Source: Candolleomyces eurysporus
Taxonomy: Eukaryota > Basidiomycota > Agaricomycetes > Agaricales > Psathyrellaceae
Direction: 5' to 3'
DNA length: 64,000 nucleotides
Assembly (NCBI GenBank): GCA_027579435.1
Contig: JANBPK010000776.1
Coordinates: forward strand, 1 to 64,000
The stretch's first letter is position 1, and every line of letters starts with the position of its first letter. A program made the translations under genes and the position numbers. The notes beneath the pieces were generated by a model. The model ran no database searches. It saw only the letters and a program-made list of their open reading frames with translations, and was not told where the DNA came from. Of this stretch, positions 29,650 through 39,213 are shown one piece after another.

Positions 29650-32600
29650 TCAATCCCATTCGATAGCGACACCACCAGGAGCCGAGGCAAGACCCAAGCC
29701 CCGCCTGGTTTCTCGCTCGAGCCACTTGAGCGCTCTTTTATCTTCCTTCAAGAGCGGTGCAAGCTTCTCGTAGCAGCGGTTGTTGTGGTCCTGAACAGAG
29801 ACACGCGGTGTTAATATATCGTCACCGTCCCGAGCATGACTGAGTAATGACGCACCTTGACCCACGCCTTCTCTTCCTTGGTGAGCATGCTGTCCTTGAC
29901 CATGCGAGTTTGAATGGGAACGCAAGTCAATCGCTCGAAGCCAAGCCAAATAGAACCATTGAATTCATGTCGAGTCTAGGGTGCACATCAGATTCCTCCG
30001 TCTCTCAAACCGAGAAACATCATAAATCATTACTCACCGAAACACGACGAACCACAAGCGCGGACTCGATTCGAATGCCAAACTTGCCTTCGGCGTCTAT
30101 GTGAAAGGAAAAAGCGTTTAGACTTTCATAGAACAAACCAAACAACTAGTCAACACTCACAGAAACCGGGTTCGTTAGTAATAACATGACCAGGGAGCAA
30201 AGGCGTGTTGTTCGAGAAGCTATGTGGGCCTTCATGGACTGTCAAGAACGAGCCAACCCCATGCCCAGTTCCATGCTATCACCGGCGTGTATCGAGTGCG
30301 GGGGGGGAGAGGTAAAGTCATTTAGCTCCTTCCGATCCGCTAGGCAATCAAACGTCACACTCACGTTATAGTTCATCCCCTCTTTCCAAAGAGCCTTGCG
30401 AGCCAGAACGTCTAGTTGATGGCCAGAAGTGCCTTCGGGGAAAATTGCAGAATCGATAGCGATCTGTTCGATTGGAGAACAAAGTTTAGGTCAGTACGGC
30501 GGCACTCAGAAGACCGGAATAACCACAGGGTACGCACGTGTCCTTGGAGCACCCGAGTGAAAGCCTCGCTCTGTTCGGCGGTTGGTCGACCAAAATGGAG
30601 AGTTCTTGTGGTGTCGCAGGTTCCATCGCGGTATTGTCCTCCAGAGTCACTAAAAACAGACCGGTCAGCCGGGCTCCTCAAGAAAGGGAAAAAGAGTGGA
30701 AAAGTGGGAGATTAAAGGGAGGGTGCTCACTTCAAGTAGGGCGTTTCACGGCTAATCATGGCCGCAGTCAACTTCTTTGGTGAATAGTGAGGCAGTGCGG
30801 CGTGCGGTCCGGATGCAGAGATATTTTCGTAGGCCAGACCCATGAAGTTCTTGTTCTTCTTTCGGAATTCGGTCAAACGTGAGGCAGCTTCATATTCTGA
30901 GATATCGTAGCCTTCCGCGAGCTTGCCCTCAAGCCAAGCAAAGAACCGAACCTAGGTAGAACAGCGTAAGTGCACCATTGAAAGAGAGAATGGAAAGACC
31001 ACATACGAAAGAAACTCCATCTCGAAGGTAGGCTCGTCGCATACCGTCAATCTCAACTTCGTTCTTCACGGCCATCATCTGCTCTACGAAGGAAGGGATA
31101 ATCGTGTAGCGGAAGTTGGTCAACATCAGCGAGATGGCATAGGAAGTCTCGGGGGAGATGAGCAGTTTGCCTTCACCCCACGGTCGTCGTCTCAAGAACG
31201 GCCATAGTTCAGTGTAGTCCTTCCGATCCACACCGAATGAATGGAGATAGTTGTCCACGGTCTCGTCGACCTTGGACGAGTCGACGAAGAGTGTGGCGCT
31301 ATCGAGCCCGACGAAAAGATAGGCATGGAAGAGTGGATTGTAAGGAATATCCGTGCCGCGAAGGTTGAGAGCATACGCTGGAGTTCAACGTCAGAAAGCG
31401 AGTTGGGTATCAGAGCAAATTAGCGCCAGCTCACCGATTTGGGGCAACGAGATGATCAAGGTGCCCACATGCTTATGGGCGGGGGTCGGTTCTCCCTTAG
31501 AGTACGCGGGTACAGCAGGAGGCTGCGCCCGGACCCATTCGCGAATCTTGTGGATCTTCGAAGCAGCATCCTTGCCTATTACCTGTCAGTAAGCTGTGGA
31601 GCTTGGACCATGCCTCGTTACTCACCAGTGTACTCGATCGGCTGGATATAAAGAGGTTCCCTTGGCTTACCAGGCTTGTCTTTCCAAACGAGGTCCACCA
31701 AATTCTGGGGTGGGTAGACCAATTTCGAGTCGAGTTGTCCAATCTTGGAGTTAATGTTTTGCGCTTTCTCATGGGAAATCATACGAGCGTCAATACCGAT
31801 CCGCGAAGGACCCCTAATTCCTCTCTGTTCACCGGGAGAAGGAAGACGGCGACGAGGATGTGATTAGCGTCATGCCCGAGATCGCCACACTGAGTAACAG
31901 GACACGCACCATAAGCCATTCAATCCAATCCTTCGGCGCTTCTGCAGTTCCGGCGCGAATGACATCCCAGTTCCCGTCTACCTGTTCCTCAGCCTGGAGC
32001 CAATATCTAGAGTCGACAATAAGATATGCATGCGATCGTGTGACGATGGCCGTGCCAGCGGTGCCAGTGAAACTATGTTTCCAAAGTCGTGAGCAAAGTT
32101 GAGGATAACATAAGCGCGGTCTCTCTCACCCGGAGATGTATTCCCGTCGTTTGTCACTTGGAGCAACATACTCAGACTGGTGTGCGTCTTCGCTCGGGAC
32201 GATGCTGCGCAATATGTCAGAATCCGTAGTCGGGGTGGAGTGGACGAAAATTTTAATCCAATTACTCACTAATAATCCAAATTGTCCTTTCCCATCAGCT
32301 TCCTGAGCTCGTCCAACCTCTCCGTAGTATCGGGCTTCTCTCGAATAGACCCCCTGTCATTGATCTTTCGCTCAAAAGCCGAGCCGACCAGCGTGCTCGT
32401 TGAGTCTTGAGCCATGAGGGGAGGCCTGGGTTTAGGTGCAGTGGAGCGACTGCTGTTGCTGCGATGGTGAGTTGACCTCGATTGTTGGCTAGTAACCGTC
32501 CTCTGGCTATCCTGCGACTTCTGAGTGGACCGACTGGCGTGCGACGATTTCGAATCCCGTCGAACGGGGCCCCTGTAGATTTGCAGCGGCGGCTGGTCGT

Positions 32601-33012
32601 GATGATGGTGAGGTTCATACATGTCGTCTTCGTCGTCGTCGTCGTCCTGAGGCGCCGGCAGTTCCTTTTCTTTGTCCTTCCTTCCAGTCCAAGCCCACCT
32701 GCTGGATGCTGTAGACTTCTTGGTACCTGTCATGGTGTTGCCTCGTACGAGCCCTTTGCCCTTGCTCTCCTTGGACGGACCGGGGAACATTTCGGGTACC
32801 TCATCGTACATCTCGGAATCGGAGTGGAAGGTGATGCTCTCTGCGGCACCTCCTGCCGGGTAAGCGTCTTGGGCGAAGGAGGGGCGCCTGACGATATCCG
32901 ACCGGTGAGGCACCGAGCGATCAGAGCTCGACCATGACAGCCGTCTTCGAGGTTTCTTGTTAGAGAACGGGAAGCAGATGGGCGGTGGTGGAGGCGGGGG
33001 AGGGGGAGGCAT
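29650..33012 (-). CDS. Xaa-Pro aminopeptidase (M24B) with long N-terminal extension
   Basis: Aminopeptidase P cleaves the first residue before proline, using two divalent metal ions (Mn in characterised members). Ligands are visible in order: D in [14 protein letters not shown] (two Asp), H in [11 protein letters not shown] in TNEPGF, and E in RIESALVV. The N-terminal creatinase-like domain ([31 protein letters not shown]) follows. The first exon (32270-33012) reads on in frame through a phase-2 intron into IVPSEDAHQ, so the ~220-residue leader belongs to this gene. It has a Pro run at the start, basic/Ser-rich SKK-like stretches, an Asp run and a His run, and ends with [17 protein letters not shown]. 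The extension is absent from the short cytosolic enzymes of animals. Its role is unknown; it could serve localisation or regulation. Stop at 29650-29652. Confidence 0.9.
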
Positions 33013-34965
33013 AGTTGCTAGGGAGTGAGACGGGGATGATGGTGGTTGTGTAGCAAGAAAGGTGGTGTGCCTTCCAGGCAGCGGATGGACCAAGAATCAG
33101 CAGGGCGACACGAGGCAGAGGGAAGCGGAATGGGATGACGACTCGAGAGGACGAGAAACTTTCCAATCAGCTGGGCAAATAACGGCCTGCTACACGTGTC
33201 ATCAGGAGACTTTCCATATCCGTCCTCCTGGGTCCTAAGTCCGATCACCCTCCGACATATCAGCTCAATCTGGGGGTCTCGAGAAAAGATTTCCTTACGA
33301 TCAGCCAAAGTCTATGTTTAACTCTGCCACTCAGGTCCGATGTGCCAGTCTGGAGGCAAAGAAAGATAGCCATCCCTAAAATTTCGCTGATTTCTTTCTG
33401 ATCAAAGACAATGGAACCAATCCTCCGAGGCAGTCAGGTGCAGTCACACTCACGAACAATAACTTCTACCGATTTTGATAATACGATTTGGAGTTTCTCA
33501 AGTGCCGGGCACGGGCAGGACAATCGAGCCGGAAAGGGTGGCTCTTTGGCCATGGCTATGCAGTTGCATGAACCCGGTCATCTAGAAGGGCAGAGAACAT
33601 GCTAGTAAATGCGTTCATGTGAATGAAGGCGCAGCGAATGGTGGAGGAAGAAAAACGGACCTCTGTGAGAATCCACTTGGGTCTACCTAGGCCTGCCTAG
33701 TGTCGGAGCCAAATGCAGCTTTCATTAGTTTCTTGAAATAGTCAGTCTGACTCTGGAGACTGAGGGAGATGCTTTGGGAATGAATGAGCTGCCAGTGTCG
33801 CCGTGAAGGTGGAGGTGAAGGGACGGCGCCAATGCTCCAAAAATCCCAAGCATTCCTTCCTAGCCTTTCAATTGAGCATTTGTTGGTCTAAGAAAGAAGA
33901 ACAAAGAAACGTTCACGTTAATGTGACGTGCCAAGCGCAGAGGGCCGAGCTCCTGGCCTTGGTTAGAACAGACGAGCAATGTCCCGAGAGGAACGAGCAA
34001 TTTTGCTGTTCCAGGAAGCTCGCCGTAAAGCAGGTAATTGGCGAAGTGGAGTTTGGCGGTGGAGACTAGGTTTGAAAGGAGACCCGGGAATCTGGCGTCT
34101 TGCACCACGGAATGCGAGGAACGTTGACCGCGCAAAAGTCGCTGACTCGCTGCATTCCTGGAGCGTTCCCTGAGCAATAATGACTCGTCGCATGTCTCAC
34201 AAACGTTAGTATGAAGTGTGCATAGTGATGAAGCGAGATAATCCAGCTGGTGGAGTGCGAAAGAGGAAAGTTCATCCTCGAGGTCAGCTTCACTGCAACG
34301 CCTGGTAAACGGTCAGATGAGCCAATCTCTAGCACAGAAGGCAGATAGGATGTGATACCGACTCGCTGAATCACACCTAGTCTGGATAATTTGACCATAT
34401 TCGCTGGCCTATGCGTAAGCTTTTCAAGACTTACGGTAGGTTTCGGGCACATAAGGGAAACCTTTCGCGTTCAAATGAAAAAGTGCCGACAGCGAGATTC
34501 CTGGGACATGAAACCTTAGACATGAGTCACATTCACAGTGATAGCGTTGAGTTTTACTAACCATCTTTATCTAAGCTTCAGGAAGCACCAGGATAGGCCT
34601 AGAAAACTGTTGGAAACAAAGGATGTTTCAAGCGACGCGGTTGCAGTGGGTGAAAGCTGATTCCAAGACGCGTTATCGGGAATTTCAGCGATTCTTCCAG
34701 CACAGATTCAGATAGAGCAGTCCCATTCACTCCTCAGAGGTTGTATATACGACGGCCTGCAGGTAGTTATGAAATTATTATGGTGGATTGGTCATAGAGG
34801 ATGGTAGTCGCAATGAAAAAAAAACTGAGGACAGGGGCGCACTTGCCTAAATTGCTCCCCTCACGTGAGGCCGTTAGGGCCGGCCATTGACAACGGGCCC
34901 AGTATGGAGCAACGGAATCAATTGCGGGTCGCCGTTGGCATGCCCGATTCCTCTTCAGTACCACC
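33013..34965. other. intergenic
   Basis: About 1.95 kb between divergent genes. Only small open frames without recognisable domains. It must contain the promoters of both the aminopeptidase and the membrane-protein gene. No repeats seen. Confidence 0.4.
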
Positions 34966-36316
34966 ATGTCCCCAGTAGACGAGACCCAAGCACAGGCTCA
35001 GAGGACAGAAACTCCTCCACCGACAGCGAACGAGATCAACGACAACATCATCTCTGACCCTCCGCCACCATATCCAACTCCACGTTCAAGACGCACGCGA
35101 CGGTCACCACGGCATAACCGCCAACTCCACTCCATTCATACTCAAATACCATCGGTAGACTCATACTCAGAGCAAGAGAATCCGCTTAGCGTTGGTAGTG
35201 GGGCTGGAGAACACACTTCATCCTCAGGACCCAACACAGATGACAGCGAAGAGCAAGGACCGTTCTTATCTCCTGCGACAACCACAGGTGGTCTCCTTCG
35301 CAACCCCAATCACCACCCCCATCGAAGGCTAGGCAGGCCAAGGTCACTCTCACATGCAAGCACCCTATCGGCTGCTCCATCTCTAGGCCAAACCGTTCTC
35401 TCCTTGTTTGAGCAGGACGCAGACAACGAAGATGGAGAGCTCGGCGCTATACATTTACCAGAGGACGATGGTCTCGACGAACGTCATATAGAGAGTATGA
35501 TGGAAGATCATGACGGCATGTCGTTAGATTTCTCCAGGAGGAATGGAAGCGATAGAGGAGGATGGACATCTTTGGCCGGTTGGAGACGGTATTTCCGGCC
35601 GATGGGGCGGGCAGTGTACTACCGCTCCCTGGTCCACCTTCTCTTCATCAACTTCCCTTATGCGTTGGCAGCCTGGGTCTATCTCTTCGTGTTTACGGTT
35701 GTAAGTCTCCTTTTCCTTGCTCTCCAGTTCGTCTGTCTGACCCGTTTGGCAGAGTGGCACGACCCTGCTGGTTGCCTTGCCGTTAGGCGCCCTCTTGTGC
35801 TTCCTGAACCTCCTCGGTGCACGGGCGTTCTCGAGAGGCGAACTCGCACTCCAAACGACGTTCCACAGTCCATTGTCGTACCCAGCGCCGTACCCACCCC
35901 GGCCGATCTTTACCCGCTACCGCGAACCTACGACGGCTGAAATCGAATCAGGGCGTCTGGCTTCTGGACGGTCTAGCCTCGTCCCAGAACGTTCCTTCTA
36001 CAAAAATACTTATGCTATGGTGAGTTCCCTTCCTCTGCTATCCATGAGTCTTTTACGATCCAATTGTGTTACTGACATTTTGTGATCTTTGCGCATGTCG
36101 TCATAGTTTACCGATCCGACCTCATACCAAGCCCTCTTCTATTTCATCGTCATCAAACCGGCTATCACCCTCAGCCTGCTCCTCGTCATCCTCATCTTCG
36201 CCGTTCCTGCTATAATTCTCATTCTCCCTGCTCCTGCTGCATTGCGCGCGGTGAGGAGGTTGGGAAAGTGGCAAGCGAATATCGCGGTGGAAGGGTTGTA
36301 CCATGCTGTAAGATGA
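34966..36316 (+). CDS. multi-pass membrane protein of unknown function
   Basis: Exons 34966-35700, 35753-36019 and 36107-36316 give 403 residues. The ATG sits in a good context (CCACCATGT). The first half is Pro/Ser/acidic and probably cytosolic. Hydrophobic segments follow: LLFINFPYALAAWVYLFVFTV, then GTTLLVALPLGALLCFLNLL, and in the last exon a pair in ALFYFIVIKPAITLSLLLVILIF and onward. I recall the ALAAWVYLF / LGARAFSRGELALQT block as widespread in basidiomycete membrane proteins, sometimes labelled putative sensor domain; no function is established. The stop TGA follows the sequence GCT-GTAAGA, itself a good 5' splice site at 36308, so a longer splice form is possible. Confidence 0.72.
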
Positions 36317-37030
36317 TCTCAACGTCGATCGAGTGGTTTCAATCCATGACTTTGTATACCACTTTAAATCGAAATTGTGGCTCAGTTCGTGTATAGTTTT
36401 CATCCATCTTGCGTAGCTGTACAGATACACACTGCCAATAGTTCTCGGCTTTCTTGACCAGTCAAATTTCCAAACATACTCCGTGATAATCTTGCCATGG
36501 GGTCGCTCCACCGGCCGCCATTCACTACACTCTGTTCTCCATGACCATTGTCTGATCTCTGCTCGAAAATGCTCTCATTGAGCTTCCAGGATATTCTGGA
36601 TCAGTATGTATGTCTTTGTTTGCTTTCGCTCCGTTCAAGTTAGTCCTGTGAATTTCTTGAAGGCATCTGGATGGTCGCAATTTTCGTCAATATTCGATGC
36701 TAGTTGTCTACCTCCACCTCAAGACGAATAATTGTACGCTTCAGCGCAGTATTTTAGCGTAGAGAATCTCACTGAGACAGATTCTCAAGCTGGGGTTGAT
36801 AAAATACCAAATACCTGGCTCAAGACGCTTATTGACTCAGCGGGCAGTGCTGGGATGGGGTATTCTTGCGCTGTGTGAGATTCATGTACTATACCCTCCT
36901 GATGTAGGTCCGCAGTGAACTCGAGGAGGGGGAGCGTCGCAGTACGAGTAGACACGACTGTCGATTCCCGTTGCCACCAACTTTGACATTCAGCCCCGGC
37001 CTCGAGGAGAACATCACCAATTTCAACTCG
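36317..37030. other. intergenic
   Basis: About 700 bp without a recognised gene. It leads into the tandem hairpin repeat. Confidence 0.35.
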
Positions 37031-37216
37031 GTCCTCGAGGTTCGACGAGGACGCCATGAATGTCCTCGAGGCTCGACGAGGACGCTATACATGTCCTCGA
37101 GGTTCGAAGAGGACGCCGATAATGGCCTCGAGGCTCGACGAGGGCCCTGTTTATGTCCTCGAGGCTCGAAGAGGACGCCGATAATGGCCTCGAGGCTTGA
37201 AGAGTAGCTCATGCGT
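37031..37216. repeat. 31-bp tandem repeat, six units, each able to form a hairpin
   Basis: Units start at 37031, 37062, 37093, 37124, 37155 and 37186; the last is degenerate. Each is a stem (GTCCTCG / CGAGGAC, 7 bp), an 8-base loop (AGGYTCGA) and a 9-base spacer ending in AT. Units 1 and 2 have perfect stems; units 3-6 have one or more mismatches. The period is not a multiple of three, so it is unlikely to code for a repeat protein. Confidence 0.85.
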
Positions 37217-37447
37217 AAGCACCATAATTCAATTGGCACGGGAAAGTCGATCAATCGCCAATTTGAATCTGAGTCTCGACGCCAAAATAGTCTGAAGTGA
37301 TCCCGATCTACCTGTACCTAGCTGTGAGAAAGCTGGCGTCAACCCTTTATACCTCTCTCTTTAAATGTAACAAGCGGGTTGCGGATACGGATTACTCCTT
37401 CAACCTAAGCCCTACTGCAAATCCATCCCCCGCACCCTCTCGACACA

Positions 37448-37552
37448 ATGAATCAACTGCCCCAGTGCCGCGAGCAACGCTCATGGACCGCGAAAGAAGC
37501 CCAGCTTCTGCGCGAGGCAGTCACCAAAGGTAGGCTTGGTCTTGTCAAATAA
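37448..37552 (+). pseudogene. 5' remnant of a Myb/SANT gene
   Basis: An ATG at 37448 reads MNQLPQCREQRSWTAKEAQL and then LREAVTKG before a stop at 37550. This resembles the first helix of a Myb repeat (W-T-x-E-D-x-x-L-x-x-A-V) with the common Agaricomycete leader C-R-E-x-R. The position where the next Myb helix should begin instead holds sequence related to the neighbouring small-gene family. The gene appears cut off. A GTAGGC at 37530 could be its first donor, but I find no continuation. Confidence 0.45.
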
Positions 37553-37625
37553 GACAAAAACCGTCCGACCAGCACGTCCTAGTCCTAGATCAGCAAGCCC
37601 CAACCAGCGAGTCTCACGAATTCCC

Positions 37626-38745
37626 GGTAACCCTGATGTCGAATGAGACAGAAACCGTCCGACAAGCTCCTGCCCTTCACCTCAGGGAGCGGCCCTCCAA
37701 CTGCCCAGGTCTCCCTGACTTCGGAGCCTCGTCGAGACCTGGCGAAGATGCTAAATTCTGCGCAGAATATTGCTGCTCAGTGTGCTCGGAAGTCCCTTTG
37801 AAAAACCTGCACAGGCGCGCGGATCACAACTCACTGGTATGGACCGACTTGTGGTAGTTCGTGGTCAGAGATTTGACGAGCTCTTCAGAACGATATGCTC
37901 CAGAATATATCGACTCAACTTCAGCAAGTTGACGCAAAGCTCAGCCAGCTCCTGAGGGTTCGCCCACCAGATAATCCTATGCCTACAACAATCTATTATC
38001 GCCCCAAAACTATAAATAGGGAATCAATGAACAGGGTTCACGTACGCAAAAATCATGTCAACTCAAACAACGATTATTCGACACGATCCCGCCGTGGAGA
38101 GTCGTCGACCTCATACCATACCCATTGCTATACCCCTGCGGAAGGGGCAACACGGGAGGAATATACACGAGAGCAAGCGAATCCACAAAATCTAGGACAA
38201 GCACCTCGTGAGTCGATTATAATACCATAAAATTTTTGCTGATTCGATGCTTACCCTTTCAGCACCCGTCACGTCAAGCCCCACCCCCGGCAGACCAGAA
38301 TCGCGTGCGAACTCGCGTTCTCCTAAATCAAGGAGAGCGCGTTCTGCAGGCAGCAACTCCATCCCTAGAGTCTCTACTCCAGATGAAACGTCTGGAAGCA
38401 CCTTCCTCCTGAGACTGTTGAGGTTCTTTTGCCTATAAACGCAGAGGTTTTTTCAGTGGATTTCAAGAAACGTTTCTATTATATATTAGTGTATGTTAAG
38501 AAGATAGCAAATATTTAATTCTTACCTTAACGGCAAGGACGCTCGCATAGAGTCCCCGATCTGGAAGGTTGGGTTCCAGTCTATGAAGCGTTCACGGATG
38601 CTTAGGCGACGTTTCCGGGAGCAAGGGAAACTGATCCACAAGATAGTTGAAGCAAATCCATGCAAGCGGACTCAACTCAGCGTCGCTCGGTCGACGCTAC
38701 TAGAAATGTACGAGTCGCAGGCTTCGGTTTGACAGGTTGAACCGT
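37626..38745 (+). repeat. segmental duplication, left copy
   Basis: About 1.1 kb including gene A and about 300 bp of its 3' flank, matching 43683-44843 in the same orientation. By eye the identity is about 85 percent, with small indels. Shared landmarks include ATTTAATTCTTACCTT, GTCGACGCTACTAGAAATGT and AGGTTGAACCGT at the right end. Confidence 0.85.
37636..38438 (+). CDS. small-gene family member A (VNSNND family)
   Basis: I do not recognise this family. Copy A has three exons: 37636-37836, 37889-38207, 38263-38438 (introns phase 0 and phase 1). Features in order: a Cys/Arg-rich N-terminus; an amphipathic helix LQNISTQLQQVDAKLSQLL; a linker RPPDNPMPTTIYYRP; the core S-M-N-R-V-H-V-R-K-x-x-V-N-S-N-N-D-Y-S; a Ser/Thr/Tyr/His stretch; an exon 3 rich in Ser, Pro and Arg; and a hydrophobic, Cys-containing end FLLRLLRFFCL. 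The start is uncertain: upstream sequence resembles the first exon of copy D but has stops. The block including its 3' flank is duplicated at 43.7-44.8 kb. Confidence 0.6.
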
Positions 38746-39213
38746 AACTCAGTCACCATAAACATGGATTCCCATTCCCACAACATCTATAGGCTGAAAA
38801 TTTCAAACTCGAACAACGACCACTCGATTTGGAGCCGCGACCATCTGGCTGGAAATTCATTTTACAACTCACAATCCAGATCGGGAAGGGACGCCACGAC
38901 AGTTAAATTCAGAGGAGCACGAAAATCTATTTGAATCAAGTTATCACAAGTCAATGATTGAGTCATGGAGAATGAAATCTTAGCTTTGCTTCTCTTCAGC
39001 ACCACATTCACCCTAGTCTCGCGCCGCCTACGATGACAATCGCGGACGCAGTCTAGAGACGCCACCTCCGAGACAACAAGCGCGTGCTAGTCCGCGGGAT
39101 CATCATTCCTCTGTTACAAGGATCCCCCTTTTGATCTCAGTGGCCCTGAGGGTTCGCTACCATTGAGGAGAACTCTCCTCTGGCGATTGCTGGGGCTCAT
39201 GTTTTGGGCATGA
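38746..39213 (+). pseudogene. small-gene family fragment B
   Basis: Starts abruptly right after the duplicated block. It contains the core N-S-N-N-D-H-S followed by SRDHLAGNSF, closely like copy D (RDHYAGNSF), then a stop where D continues. An exon-3-like stretch follows after a CAG near 39000 and ends LLWRLLGLMFWA with TGA at 39211-39213. There is no helix or first exon. A decayed D-type fragment. Confidence 0.6.

Noticed and set aside
37031..37216. CRISPR-like array
   Set aside because: Repeats are contiguous with short similar spacers, in a eukaryotic genome; a hairpin minisatellite.
36889..37254. Minus-strand open frame across the tandem repeat
   Set aside because: The 31-bp period shifts frame at each unit, so the open frame is accidental.
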